Source of the DNA: a virus
Virus record (IMG/VR): IMGVR_UViG_3300043411_000921
Coordinates: 124,001-188,000 of that record
Reading direction: 5' to 3' (one strand)
DNA length: 64,000 bases
Shown: positions 18,053 through 27,275 of the stretch, in pieces
How positions within the stretch are numbered: position 1 is the first letter of the stretch
Layout: each line of letters opens with the position of its first letter
Position numbers and translations under genes: made by a program
The notes under the pieces: generated by a model
Databases searched by the model: none
Seen by the model: the letters and a program-made list of their open reading frames with translations, nothing else
Told to the model about the DNA's origin: nothing

Positions 18053-18095
18053 AAACCCCAAGCGGACAACCAACAAGTCCCTTGGGGTTTTCCCT
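18053..18095 (+). terminator. Rho-independent terminator
   Basis: AAACCCCAAG, an 18-base loop, CTTGGGGTTT and then TCCCTTTT: a 10-bp stem followed by a T-rich tract, right after the MoxR gene. Confidence 0.75.
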
Positions 18096-18134
18096 TTTAT
18101 CCCCTCTTTTCATCTTGTTATCTTCCATGTTGAG

Positions 18135-18608
18135 ATGAAAAAAGAACTCACAATCAAATTCCGCAAAACACTCCCAACCGCAAAACTTCCCACACACGCA
18201 CACGAAACCGGAGATGCTGGCTTCGACATTTATGCGGCAGAGCAAACAGACATTCTCCCAGGCCAAGTGAAGATGGTGAGAACGGGTTTGCAGTTGGCTG
18301 ATTGTCCTTCTGCTTTGGAGTGTGGATCTCAGTATTTCTTTGATATGCGTTCGAGATCTGGGTTGTCAAAGTTTTTGGTGCTCCCTATCACTGGAACAAT
18401 TGACACAAACTATCGTGGCGAGATCATAGTTGTCCTCGCAAACTTCTCTGACAAACCATACACGATCGTTCCAGGCGATCGTATCGCACAACTTGTTATT
18501 CAGAAAATTGTTGCTGCTTCCGAAACTCAGGCTGTTACATTTTCCGAAACAGATGTTGTGACAGAAACCACCAGGGGCTCTGGTGGTTTTGGGAGCACTG
18601 GACGATGA
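18135..18608 (+). CDS. dut: dUTPase
   Basis: Hydrolyses dUTP to dUMP and PPi, keeping uracil out of DNA and feeding thymidylate synthase. The 157-residue trimeric-type enzyme shows all five motifs: AGFDIYA (28-34), RSRSGLS (73-79), GTIDTNYRGEI (87-97, with the catalytic Asp and Tyr), GDRIAQLVI (115-123) and the C-terminal RGSGGFGSTG (147-156). I chose ATG 18135; the frame is open further upstream but that region holds the terminator of the previous gene. It overlaps the next gene by four bases. Confidence 0.95.
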   Translation: MKKELTIKFRKTLPTAKLPTHAHETGDAGFDIYAAEQTDILPGQVKMVRTGLQLADCPSALECGSQYFFDMRSRSGLSKFLVLPITGTIDTNYRGEIIVVLANFSDKPYTIVPGDRIAQLVIQKIVAASETQAVTFSETDVVTETTRGSGGFGSTGR

Positions 18609-19093
18609 CACCAGAAGAATGGCTTAGTCTTCCTGCTGGAACCCTTGTTCGTGGTTGTGAATCCATTTTGGATGAAGCCACTGGTTGTTACTTCCTCACA
18701 CCCAGCCTGAAAAAGTGGTCTGTGCCAAAAAACAAACACCCTTACTACTCGGAGGGGATCTATTTTTTGTCAGAAGGATTCGAAAGGGAATTCGGTTTGC
18801 TGGATTCAGTAGAGGCTATGAGAACTTTCACAAACAGCCAGTTTTCAACAAGGATGACCGATGGTTGTTTTCCTGCCAATACGGGTACCATAATTTGGGA
18901 TGAAGTTTTTCACATCAAAGATGTAGACCAAACGAAAATTCTTGGAATGTTGCTTGGAAAGCATTGCATCGGCTCAGGACCACAAGATTCCCCAGTGATT
19001 TGTAGCTCCATTCTTATGCCATCTGGCAAAACGTGGGCATTGATGCTGACCACGAAGCCGAACACGGGAGAAGACATAGTTCTTTACTATTAA
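18605..19093 (+). CDS. Hypothetical protein with LPAGTLV start
   Basis: A 162-residue protein coupled to dut by ATGA. The N-terminus MTPEEWLSLPAGTLVRG recalls the PGTLL start of the small proteins clustered at 38-41 kb, though this one is about twice as long. The rest is beta-rich with scattered cysteines and no recognised motif. It may be a diverged, longer member of that family. Confidence 0.6.
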   Translation: MTPEEWLSLPAGTLVRGCESILDEATGCYFLTPSLKKWSVPKNKHPYYSEGIYFLSEGFEREFGLLDSVEAMRTFTNSQFSTRMTDGCFPANTGTIIWDEVFHIKDVDQTKILGMLLGKHCIGSGPQDSPVICSSILMPSGKTWALMLTTKPNTGEDIVLYY

Positions 19094-19097
19094 ACCC

Positions 19098-20123
19098 ATG
19101 ACAAACTCACAGAATCTCTCCAGACCAATCATGGTTATTGACGGTCTCAACCTTTTCACCAGAAACTTTGTTGTAAACGAAACCACAACGGCAACAGGAG
19201 AACTCGTTGGTGGAGTTGTTGGTTTTATGAGGGCGCTAGGCAACCTCATAAACCAATTCCATCCAGCTTCTGTTTATGTTGTTTGGGAGCAGGGCGGACC
19301 ATCCCAGCGAAGAAAACACATCTGTCCAGAATACAAAGCGAACAGACTCACAACCGGGCAAGGGTTGAAAGAGATGTATCGTACCGATGGCAAGTTCCAA
19401 CCATCAAGCAATCCTCAAAACAAAATCTTCCAGCTTCAGCTTCTCACCAAGGCTCTTGCAACACTTCCCATTTGTCAGATTTACGTTCAAGACACAGAAG
19501 CAGATGATGTGATTGCTTATCTTGTAAAGAGGAAGTTCCAAACAGACAGCAAGACCAAACTGGTTGTGTCAAACGACAAGGACTTCTACCAGTTGCTGGA
19601 AGATCCGAACGTGAGAATTTTTGATCCTGCAACCAAAATGTTGATTGATTCCCAACACATCAAAACGAAACTGGGAATCAGTCCCAGGAACATCACACTG
19701 GCAAGAGCGGTTATTGGTGATCCCAGTGACAACTTGAAGGGTGTGGAGGGAATTGGTTTTAAGACCCTCGCAAGCCGGTTTGAAGCCTTTTCCAGGGACG
19801 ACATTGACTTGGACAGGGAATGGCTCATAAAAGAATCCAAGGCCCTGCATAATGCCTCCAAACGTCCTCTGAAGTGCTATTCCCAAATCTTCCAGGGTGA
19901 AGAGATTATCGAGAGAAACTGGAAGCTGATGTACCTCGACACCTTTTGCTTGTCTTCTCAGCAGATTGAGAAGGTGAATTTCAAGGTAGAAAACTTTGAG
20001 CCAGTTTTGAATAAAATGGAATACCTCAAAACCTTCACAGGAAACGACATTCCAATTTCACTGGAGATCGAACAGGCGTTTACGGCGGCAAAAACGCTGT
20101 TTGGTGCCTTTTCGGGTTCTTGA
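19098..20123 (+). CDS. 5'-3' exonuclease / flap endonuclease
   Basis: A 341-residue FEN-family nuclease like T4 RNase H, which removes RNA primers and flaps at the lagging strand. Metal-binding acidic clusters are visible: VIDGLNLFTRN near the N-terminus, DTEADDVIAYL and SNDKDFYQLL in the middle. The helix-hairpin-helix DNA-binding segment is GDPSDNLKGVEGIGFKTL. ATG at 19098 follows the previous stop by four bases. It is next to the replicative helicase, matching a replication module. Confidence 0.88.
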   Translation: MTNSQNLSRPIMVIDGLNLFTRNFVVNETTTATGELVGGVVGFMRALGNLINQFHPASVYVVWEQGGPSQRRKHICPEYKANRLTTGQGLKEMYRTDGKFQPSSNPQNKIFQLQLLTKALATLPICQIYVQDTEADDVIAYLVKRKFQTDSKTKLVVSNDKDFYQLLEDPNVRIFDPATKMLIDSQHIKTKLGISPRNITLARAVIGDPSDNLKGVEGIGFKTLASRFEAFSRDDIDLDREWLIKESKALHNASKRPLKCYSQIFQGEEIIERNWKLMYLDTFCLSSQQIEKVNFKVENFEPVLNKMEYLKTFTGNDIPISLEIEQAFTAAKTLFGAFSGS

Positions 20124-20168
20124 AAACTTCCAATAGTTAGCCCCACCCCTTCCCCGGCCAGCAACCGT

Positions 20169-20197
20169 TTGACCTCTGGTTAACAGTCCCATACATT
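20169..20197 (+). promoter_or_regulatory. Promoter of the helicase gene
   Basis: TTGACC, 17 bases, TACATT, twelve bases before ATG 20210. Same class as the other promoters here; the leader would be only about six bases. Confidence 0.55.
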
Positions 20198-20209
20198 GGG
20201 CAAAGGTAT

Positions 20210-21646
20210 ATGACGCAACAACAAACCGCACAAAACCCAGCCGTTTTCAACAGTCTTGGTAAGTCCTTTCAAGAGAAAGTTCTTCAAGCCCTTCTAACTG
20301 ACCGAGCATGGTCAACCCAATTCATCGAGGTTTTCAACGTTGATGAATGTCTTGAACCAGCGTACCTGAAACTCATTGCAAACAGGTACATTGGTTACTA
20401 CCACGAGTACAAAGAGTTCCCAACCATTCCCCTTCTCGTCACAATCATGAAAGATGAGTTGAGGGAAGCAAAGGATGTTGTTATTCGGGAACAATGTCAC
20501 TCTTTTCTCCAAAAGGTTATTCGCAATGAGGAGATGAATGACCTTCCTTGGGTGAAAGACAAAGCATTTACCTTCTGTCGTCAGCAGCTTCTCAAAAAAG
20601 CTTTGTCTGACAGTGTTGATATCATTCTAACTGAGAAGTACGAGAAGGTTGTTGATATCATGAAGGGGGCGATTGCCGCAGGAATGGCAACATCTCCTGG
20701 TCATGATTACAACGTTGATCTTGCAGCGAGATATAGCACGACTTTTCGCCATCCAATTCCCACTGGGATTTATGAGTTGGATGAGAAGAAGATTATGGGT
20801 GGTGGGCTTGGTGGAGGAGAAATTGGAATTGTTTGCGCACCAGCGGGTGTAGGGAAAAGTCATATTCTTACCCACTTTGGAGCACAAGCCATTCTTCTTG
20901 GAAAGAATGTCATCCATTACACAATGGAATTGAATGAGCGGTATTGCGGAGTGAGATACGACTCCAACCTCACAGGCATCAACTCCAGTGACTGCTCAGA
21001 TAACCAAGATCAAATTCAACAATTCTTCACCTCAAACGCAGATCGTTTGGGCAGACTGATCATTAAGGAATATCCGGCAAGATCTATTACCTGCAACACG
21101 ATTAGAGCACACATTGAGAAGATGTCATTGAAGGGCGTGAAGCCTGACATGATCATTATTGACTATGCTGGCCTTATTCGTTCCACAGAGAAATACGAAC
21201 TTCCTCGGCTGGAAATGCAATACGTCATTCAGGAAATTCGTTCTCTTGCAAAAGAGTTGGATGTTCCTATTTGGACTGCTCTCCAATCTAACAAGGAAGG
21301 AGCCAAGTCGGATATTGTTGACTTGACAAACCTTGCTGAGAGTTATGGACAAGCAGCCGAAGCCGATTTTGTTTTGGGTTTGCAACGCATCAGCACCCAG
21401 AAGTCAACAGGACTTGGAACTCTCTTCATTGCGAAGAACAGGTTTGGAATTGACGGTCTCCAGTTCAAGATTCACCTGGATACCGCCCGCTCAACTCTTC
21501 GTGTTCTCTCTGCTGATGAAGTTGAAGGAATGCAACAAGACCAAGAAACTCACAGAGAGCAAGTCCAAAAATCTACTCTGGACAGTTTCAAAGAAGCCAT
21601 CAAAAAAAGCAAAGCAGAGTTTCAGATGAAACCTCTGCGTTCGTGA
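20210..21646 (+). CDS. DnaB-type replicative helicase
   Basis: A 478-residue RecA-fold helicase in the DnaB / T4 gp41 family, which unwinds DNA 5' to 3' ahead of the polymerase. The N-terminal third is helical. The motor domain has Walker A APAGVGKS near residue 213, an ITYTMELN-like strand (VIHYTMELNERYC), Walker B IIIDYAGLI near 316 and LQSNKEG as the H3-like motif. ATG at 20210 has its own promoter. It leads the transcription unit with RNR. No separate primase domain is fused; a PrimPol is encoded at 42-43 kb. Confidence 0.9.
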   Translation: MTQQQTAQNPAVFNSLGKSFQEKVLQALLTDRAWSTQFIEVFNVDECLEPAYLKLIANRYIGYYHEYKEFPTIPLLVTIMKDELREAKDVVIREQCHSFLQKVIRNEEMNDLPWVKDKAFTFCRQQLLKKALSDSVDIILTEKYEKVVDIMKGAIAAGMATSPGHDYNVDLAARYSTTFRHPIPTGIYELDEKKIMGGGLGGGEIGIVCAPAGVGKSHILTHFGAQAILLGKNVIHYTMELNERYCGVRYDSNLTGINSSDCSDNQDQIQQFFTSNADRLGRLIIKEYPARSITCNTIRAHIEKMSLKGVKPDMIIIDYAGLIRSTEKYELPRLEMQYVIQEIRSLAKELDVPIWTALQSNKEGAKSDIVDLTNLAESYGQAAEADFVLGLQRISTQKSTGLGTLFIAKNRFGIDGLQFKIHLDTARSTLRVLSADEVEGMQQDQETHREQVQKSTLDSFKEAIKKSKAEFQMKPLRS

Positions 21647-21662
21647 AAGGAACAAAGGAACA

Positions 21663-23603
21663 ATGATTACAGACAGCCAAGGATTTATTGCAGAGCCTTA
21701 CAAGAACTTCATTCACATTTCCCGTTATGCCAGATGGCTTGACAAGGAAAAGCGTCGTGAGACCTGGACAGAGACAGTTGATCGTTATTGTAACTTCATG
21801 TCTAAACACCTGGGAAGCTCCATCGAACAAGAACTTCTTTCCAGGATTCGTGAAGCGATCTTGAATCATGAAATCATGCCTTCCATGCGTGCCCTGATGG
21901 CTGCTGGGCCTGCAATGGAAGCCGATAATATCAGTGCTTTTAACTGCGCTTTCGTCGCCGTGGACTCTCTCCGCGCATTCGACGAAACGATGTATATTTT
22001 GATGAACGGCACTGGTGTTGGTTTCTCTGTTGAGCAGTCTTACATCAACAACCTTCCAGTCATTGCCGAGGAGTTCCATTCAACAGAAACAACAATTGTT
22101 GTTGAGGATTCAAAGCTTGGCTGGGCTAAGGCGTACAAAGAGTTGATTGCTTTGCTTGTTCAGGGACAAATTCCTCGTTGGGATACAACCAAGGTTCGTC
22201 CCAAAGGTGCTCGTCTGAAAACCTTTGGTGGGCGTGCTTCTGGTCCTGAGCCTTTGCGTGAGCTTTTTGCTTTCACGGCGCGAGTGTTTTCAAACGCAAG
22301 AGGTCGTCGTCTGAAACCAATCGAAGCTCATGACATTATTTGCAAAGTGGCAGAAGTGGTTGTGGTAGGCGGCGTCCGAAGAAGCGCGACCATCTCTCTT
22401 TCCAACCTCGATGACTTCGAGATGGCAAAGGCAAAGAGTGGACAGTGGTGGGAAACACAACCACAAAGAAGCTTGGCAAACAACTCTGCTGTTTACAACT
22501 CCAAACCCAACACTGCCCAGTTCCTTCGTGAATGGAGAAACCTTTATGAATCCAAGAGCGGTGAACGTGGAATCTTCAACATGGATTCCGTTCGCAAACA
22601 CATTGATCGGTTTGGTCGTAGAGACTCCAGTAAAGTCAAAGGCGTAAATCCTTGTGCTGAAATTCTCCTTCGTCCAAATCAATTCTGCAACCTTACTGAA
22701 GTTGTTATCTCCGCATCTGATACCGCAGAAGACCTTTTTAGAAAGGTAGAACTGGCAACAATCCTTGGAACTTGGCAATCAACACTGACCAACTTCAAAT
22801 ACATTCGGAAGGTCTGGAAAACCAATTGTGAGGAAGAAAGACTTCTCGGTGTTTCTTTGACTGGAATCTTTGGAAATTCTCTTACTTCGACAAACGGCCC
22901 AGAGCTTAGGGAGCTTTTGACCAAACTGAGAGAACATGCTGTTGTGGTAAATGCGGAACACGCAAAGGGTCTGGGGATTCCCGTGAGTGCTGCTATCACT
23001 TGTGTGAAGCCTTCAGGAACAGTGTCTCAGTTGACGGGTGTTTCCAGCGGCATTCACCCCTGGTATTCACCTTATTACATTCGCACAGTCAGAGCAGACA
23101 ACAAAGATCCTCTGACTGAGTTTTTGAAGAACCAAGGGGTGCCAAATGAGCCAGATGTCATGCGTCCAGACTCCACAACTGTTTTCTCTTTCCCAATCAA
23201 GGCTCCAGAGAACGCTGTTGTAACCTCCGATCTTTCAGCGATTGAACACTTGGAGATTTGGAAGTCTTATCGTGAGTGCTTCACAGAACATAATCCTTCA
23301 GTGACAATCAACGTGAAAGAAGACGAGTGGATGGATGTTGGCGCTTGGGTTTATAGAAACTTTGATTCGGTTGGTGGTATTTCCTTCTTGCCAGCGACAG
23401 AACACACTTATCGCCAAGCTCCTTATCAAGCAATTGACAAGGAGAAGTATGAAGAATTGAAAGCTGCTTTCCCAGAAGATATTCAGTGGAGTTGGCTTGT
23501 TCACTTTGAGAAGGAAGACACCACAACCGGAACCCAAGAGCTTGCTTGTGTTGGTGGTGTTTGCAGCGCAGATGATGATGTGTCCAAACTCCTAAAACAG
23601 TGA
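21663..23603 (+). CDS. nrdJ: Class II (B12-dependent) ribonucleotide reductase
   Basis: A 646-residue monomeric adenosylcobalamin-dependent reductase of the RTPR type, converting ribonucleotides to deoxyribonucleotides. Key features: SAFNCAFVAVD near residue 95 with the first disulfide cysteine, NPCAEILL with the thiyl cysteine at about 331, and a partner cysteine eleven residues later, the spacing found in the Lactobacillus enzyme. The C-terminal CVGGVC matches the RTPR CX4C shuttle pair. ATG 21663 follows AAAGGAAC. Class II needs no oxygen or NrdB subunit but needs cobalamin from the host. No intein is present. A strong terminator follows. Confidence 0.92.
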   Translation: MITDSQGFIAEPYKNFIHISRYARWLDKEKRRETWTETVDRYCNFMSKHLGSSIEQELLSRIREAILNHEIMPSMRALMAAGPAMEADNISAFNCAFVAVDSLRAFDETMYILMNGTGVGFSVEQSYINNLPVIAEEFHSTETTIVVEDSKLGWAKAYKELIALLVQGQIPRWDTTKVRPKGARLKTFGGRASGPEPLRELFAFTARVFSNARGRRLKPIEAHDIICKVAEVVVVGGVRRSATISLSNLDDFEMAKAKSGQWWETQPQRSLANNSAVYNSKPNTAQFLREWRNLYESKSGERGIFNMDSVRKHIDRFGRRDSSKVKGVNPCAEILLRPNQFCNLTEVVISASDTAEDLFRKVELATILGTWQSTLTNFKYIRKVWKTNCEEERLLGVSLTGIFGNSLTSTNGPELRELLTKLREHAVVVNAEHAKGLGIPVSAAITCVKPSGTVSQLTGVSSGIHPWYSPYYIRTVRADNKDPLTEFLKNQGVPNEPDVMRPDSTTVFSFPIKAPENAVVTSDLSAIEHLEIWKSYRECFTEHNPSVTINVKEDEWMDVGAWVYRNFDSVGGISFLPATEHTYRQAPYQAIDKEKYEELKAAFPEDIQWSWLVHFEKEDTTTGTQELACVGGVCSADDDVSKLLKQ

Positions 23604-23630
23604 CCACGAAATAACCCAGAAGGGTGAATG

Positions 23631-23667
23631 AGAAGAGGGGAGAGGCTAAAAACCTCTCCCCTCTTCT
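23631..23667. terminator. Bidirectional terminator between convergent genes
   Basis: AGAAGAGGGGAGAGG, a 7-base loop CTAAAAA, then the perfect 15-bp complement. It lies between the RNR stop and the convergent GP88-like gene. T-runs are weak on both sides. Confidence 0.75.
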
Positions 23668-23707
23668 GTTTGGATAGTGTTAGAACCTTCTGGAAGGTTT
23701 ATCTGTG

Positions 23708-25189
23708 TCAGTGGAACATGAGGTAGACACCAGCAACGTGAATATCTTTTGCTGGTCTGTCATTTTCTCCTGGGAGGATGATAACGTTCACTCTGTCATC
23801 ATCACCAAGATCATCTTCGACTTGCTCATATTCTGCCATTGTAAGCATTGGGAAGCTGTTTTTGAATTTGACCTTTGAAGAGTTCAAGATCGCCATTTTG
23901 ACTTCCTCCTCTCTGTTGGGCGCATAGGTCCATGCCGAGTCCCCTTCCACGCCAGATTCTTTTTTGCCCACCTCACTCTTTTTGACGATCGCTCCAGTTT
24001 TCATAAGCAGTGTTTTCACAGACTTTGGAACAATTTGGGAGAACATGTCCTTGGTTGGGTCTATTTGGCGTTCTTCTTCTGGGGTGGCACCAAGGGATTT
24101 GCGAAGCAAGAGGTCTTTGTGTGGCATTTTTGCGGCCAGGGATGGCCGCTTTGTATAAGCGTAAAACTTAACGAAATTTTGGAGAGATGCGGGGAGTTCA
24201 CTCTTTACTCTGTCGATGATGTGGTGGGCGAGTTTAAGATAATCTTCCGAATAGAAATCCCCGGAGTCATGCCAACGAATGACAGTCCTGATTTTTTCTT
24301 GAGCATATTTTTGCACGTTTTGAAGGATCTCGTTCACCAATCTTTCCTGATACATTTCTGGATGGTTGTAAAGCATGTTGAGAGTGATGTTCCTGTTTTC
24401 TGAACTGCCCTTGTATTGCACATACCCGCCTTTCGTGGCATAACAAACCTGCATACAACTTCCGGCACCCGGACAAGTGTTGATAACCTTGAACTTGTTA
24501 TCCCGTTCGTCGTATACAAGACCCATGATGGCCGGGATGCCGATATTGAAAAAGGCTTCAAGCTCTCCGGTAGTGCTCTTTTTCATTTTGTCGTTCTGAT
24601 TTAGAAGAGTAAATTTTGGTTTGTTGTAGTTGGTAACAATGGTTTTTAATACCGAGAGGTCAATTTGTTTTTCATTTTGATCAACAACTGGAACAGCCCC
24701 CGTTTCAGTGTCCCTGTTCCTTCTGTTGAGCGCCGAGGCAGGAACAATGGTGTTTGTTGCTGTTGATGGGTGAAGATACGGAAAAGCATTTGGCAATCCT
24801 CCAGCCACTCCTTTTACAACTTTCCCCTTCTTGTTGATTCTATCTGGCCCCCTCTCAGATCTTTTTCCCAGAACCCCAGCCAAATATGCTGGGTCAACTT
24901 CCGTTCCGCGAATATCACTCCCTGGAGTCAGTGGTTTTTGTGGTGGCTTTGGAAACCTCTTAACATAAGGCGCTTCCGAAAGCAACTTGTCCAGCAGTTT
25001 GGTTTGGACTCTGCGGGCGAACATCTCTTGGATTGTTTCGGATTCACCAGGAACTTCTGGTGGCATGTTTCCTGAATACTTTTGGACAAACTCTTCTGGA
25101 GACATAACCTCGGCATTTGCGAAGATACCAGCACCTGAAACTGCTCCCTCGTTCAAGATCAAATAACGAAGTTTCTTTTTCATTGTCAT
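23708..25189 (-). CDS. GP88-like cysteine-cluster protein, possibly packaged
   Basis: A 493-residue protein. Near residue 240 it has CPGAGSCMQVCYA, the cysteine cluster of the phage GP88-like family, followed by RTVIRWHDSGDFYSEDYL. The cluster suggests a metal or Fe-S site; the reaction is not known to me. The N-terminus MTMKKKLRYLILNEGAVSG has an Ile-Leu-Asn-Glu tag like other candidate head-cargo proteins here. The first 200 residues are Pro/Lys/Arg-rich and probably disordered. ATG at 25189, with an alternative six bases downstream. Confidence 0.7.
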   Translation of the reverse strand: MTMKKKLRYLILNEGAVSGAGIFANAEVMSPEEFVQKYSGNMPPEVPGESETIQEMFARRVQTKLLDKLLSEAPYVKRFPKPPQKPLTPGSDIRGTEVDPAYLAGVLGKRSERGPDRINKKGKVVKGVAGGLPNAFPYLHPSTATNTIVPASALNRRNRDTETGAVPVVDQNEKQIDLSVLKTIVTNYNKPKFTLLNQNDKMKKSTTGELEAFFNIGIPAIMGLVYDERDNKFKVINTCPGAGSCMQVCYATKGGYVQYKGSSENRNITLNMLYNHPEMYQERLVNEILQNVQKYAQEKIRTVIRWHDSGDFYSEDYLKLAHHIIDRVKSELPASLQNFVKFYAYTKRPSLAAKMPHKDLLLRKSLGATPEEERQIDPTKDMFSQIVPKSVKTLLMKTGAIVKKSEVGKKESGVEGDSAWTYAPNREEEVKMAILNSSKVKFKNSFPMLTMAEYEQVEDDLGDDDRVNVIILPGENDRPAKDIHVAGVYLMFH

Positions 25190-25210
25190 TTTATCGTTCC
25201 CTCTGTGGAA

Positions 25211-25558
25211 ATGGTAGTTATAGGTATGACATCAACACTCGTATCTCTCTCCTCCCTCCTGTTCAAAGAAGCTATGGCTCTATCGACCGGAGGTGCCTCA
25301 TTAGGGGCCTCAAGCCAAGTCGTTGGGGTTGGACCCGTTGCAAAAAAAGGAACGCTCGCAAAAGCCTCCCAGGCCCCTTCCCGGTCACTTGAAGAAATCA
25401 CTGACGAGGAGTTGCAGGAATCTTTTGGTGCGATGCACGAACCTGATTTTGATGGACCTTCGATGCCTGGACTTTGGGCTGGACTCGAAGATGTCAACGC
25501 TCCAGTGAAAACAGACTCACCAGAGCTTCATCCAAAGCGTTCAAGAAACAAACGATAG
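25211..25558 (+). CDS. Hypothetical protein
   Basis: About 115 residues, divergent from the GP88-like gene and overlapping the end of the DUF192 gene tail to tail. Starts at 25205 (GTG), 25211 or 25226 are all possible; none has a clear Shine-Dalgarno. The N-terminal half is Ser/Gly/Ala-rich and moderately hydrophobic; the C-terminal half is acidic, then ends in a basic KRSRNKR. No family recognised. Confidence 0.5.
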   Translation: MVVIGMTSTLVSLSSLLFKEAMALSTGGASLGASSQVVGVGPVAKKGTLAKASQAPSRSLEEITDEELQESFGAMHEPDFDGPSMPGLWAGLEDVNAPVKTDSPELHPKRSRNKR

Positions 25559-26619
25559 GCAGCTTCCTCTATCTCAACAATCACACTTCCCTTTGTCCTT
25601 CCAGCAGCAGAAGCAAGAGCAGCAATCATTTCCTTCCCTTCTGAATAAAGGGAATCAGAGTTCAGTTGTTTCTTGAGTTGATAAGCCCAAAGATTTCCAA
25701 GAACACCTGAATCAATTGTTGCTGCTGGAACAAACCTTCTCAAGGTTTCTTCGTCCATTGGGGAAGACAGTCCCAAACTGGTGTAATCAATCATCTTCCT
25801 GAAAGCTTCGTGGATTTCTGGTGGAAGTTTTGAAGCTCTTACCGCCGTCATCAGTTCCATTGGACCGAAATCCCCAAGAAACTTTCTGTCGTAGAGATCT
25901 TGAAGTTTGAACATCTGAATCCAGATGTTGGCTGCTTCTTTGGAAAGAAAAACGTCTGATCTGAGCCAGCCAGGATGAACTGCTTTCATGACAAGTTGAT
26001 AGAGAAGTGGTCCATATCCCTTCTCAGCAACAGAAGCTTTCACAAGAAAAAGTCCTGGAGTTGATTCCGACTCTCTGTATCCGATCATTCCAGCCAAAGC
26101 TTCGCTGGGAATTGTTCCGTCTTCTGGATTCAGGACTGCTTTATCAGAGAACACGAGTGTGATTGATTTTCCTTTGAGTGATCCTCTTGGAATAGCAACA
26201 ACCTTTTCTTTGGAAGTATCCGTCAGAGATTTTGGTCCTTCAAAAAGGATGTCGGAGAGAGATGGATTTTTGAGGAAGAGCCTCTGGCCCTTTATTACGC
26301 CCTTGTCCTTGCACCAACCCCCTCTGACCTCAACAACATTTTTCACAGCCCGCATAAAGCTCCTAGAGGCCGTATCATTTGCCTTGAGGTGCATAACCTC
26401 AACAACCCGATCATCCTCATCAAACCCAATGCAGTCCAAGTCAAAAGGAACGTTCTTCATCCAAAAAGATTGAGGTCTTACCTTTGAGTTTTGGAACAAC
26501 AGCCCGAATCCATCTGGGGGAGGCGTTGTCGAACCCATGAAACCCTTCTTTTTCTGCTCATTTGTGGTGAGTGGCTCAAGGGTTAGTGGAACATAACCAA
26601 GAAAGGCAGGGAAGGGCAT
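25528..26619 (-). CDS. DUF192-domain protein with acetyltransferase-like C-terminal part
   Basis: A 363-residue protein. Residues 25-110 match DUF192: GFMGSTTPPPDGFGLLF, SFWMKNVPFDLDCIGF and a VVEV strand. The region with LFLVKASVAEKGYGPLLYQL resembles the acetyl-CoA-binding part of GNAT folds. I chose ATG 26619 with GGAAATAAG in front; a GTG at 26649 is also in frame. DUF192 proteins have no clear role. The start is only 14 bases from the divergent gene at 26634. Confidence 0.65.
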   Translation of the reverse strand: MPFPAFLGYVPLTLEPLTTNEQKKKGFMGSTTPPPDGFGLLFQNSKVRPQSFWMKNVPFDLDCIGFDEDDRVVEVMHLKANDTASRSFMRAVKNVVEVRGGWCKDKGVIKGQRLFLKNPSLSDILFEGPKSLTDTSKEKVVAIPRGSLKGKSITLVFSDKAVLNPEDGTIPSEALAGMIGYRESESTPGLFLVKASVAEKGYGPLLYQLVMKAVHPGWLRSDVFLSKEAANIWIQMFKLQDLYDRKFLGDFGPMELMTAVRASKLPPEIHEAFRKMIDYTSLGLSSPMDEETLRRFVPAATIDSGVLGNLWAYQLKKQLNSDSLYSEGKEMIAALASAAGRTKGSVIVEIEEAAYRLFLERFG

Positions 26620-26633
26620 CTTATTTCCAGAAT

Positions 26634-26987
26634 ATGTATCCCCAAGCACTCAAGATGTTTTTCCAACGGTTTTCTAAGCCAAATCCTCAACCAAGCTCTT
26701 CCAAACTGGCTCCGTTGAAAACAAGACTGCTCGAACTCAAGGCTGGAGAGTGTGTGAGATTCATCTTTGCAGAAGAGATGGTTTCCCAACTTCTTGCTGC
26801 CAACAGTCCCAGATTTGACAAGGGAAGCCTTGAAAGAGGAACGTTTCTTGCAGTGGTGAAGAGTGTTGGAACAACAAGGATTGGAATTGTTGTTGTTGAG
26901 GTAGTTTGTGTTTCTGGAGGGAGAGTGAAGGAGACTGTTGTAATGGAAACAGACTTGTGTGGGATGGAAGTGATTGGTAAGCCGTGA
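26634..26987 (+). CDS. Hypothetical protein
   Basis: About 117 residues from ATG 26634, after AT-rich sequence shared with the divergent gene. A basic, Pro/Ser-rich N-terminus leads into a compact beta-rich domain (LLELKAGECVRFIFAEEM, then IGIVVVEVVCVSGGRVKE). The end overlaps the next gene through GTGA. No family recognised. Confidence 0.65.
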   Translation: MYPQALKMFFQRFSKPNPQPSSSKLAPLKTRLLELKAGECVRFIFAEEMVSQLLAANSPRFDKGSLERGTFLAVVKSVGTTRIGIVVVEVVCVSGGRVKETVVMETDLCGMEVIGKP

Positions 26988-27235
26988 AAGACCTGATTCA
27001 ATTGTTGGTTTTGGAAGCGGCTTATGACGTTGGGCTGTTGAAGCGCATGGGTTACACACACCTTGGAAAAAATCATCGTGTTGGCTCTGATGCTTTCATT
27101 CACACCAAGGACGACGATGACCCAGAATATCACAAAGGTCTCCAAAACAAGATCAATGCAAACCTGGACAAAAAAGATACTCTGAAAGATCCACCAGCGG
27201 TTGGTATATCTCTTCCGAAGAGGATGAAGGGATAA
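26984..27235 (+). CDS. Hypothetical small protein
   Basis: An 83-residue protein starting with GTG at 26984, overlapping the previous stop. The N-terminal helix MKDLIQLLVLEAAYDVGLLK is followed by a charged, His/Asp-rich middle. No family recognised. It could be an adaptor or an internal virion protein, but nothing decides this. Confidence 0.6.
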   Translation: MKDLIQLLVLEAAYDVGLLKRMGYTHLGKNHRVGSDAFIHTKDDDDPEYHKGLQNKINANLDKKDTLKDPPAVGISLPKRMKG

Positions 27236-27239
27236 TGCC

Positions 27240-27269
27240 TTGATCCTCAAATCTTTTTTCTGATACATC
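27240..27269 (+). promoter_or_regulatory. Candidate leaderless promoter of thyA
   Basis: TTGATC, 18 bases, TACATC, six bases before ATG 27276. A weaker match to the set, but the -10 to ATG distance equals that at 29764, 42093 and 63998. Confidence 0.45.
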
Positions 27270-27275
27270 GGTCTT

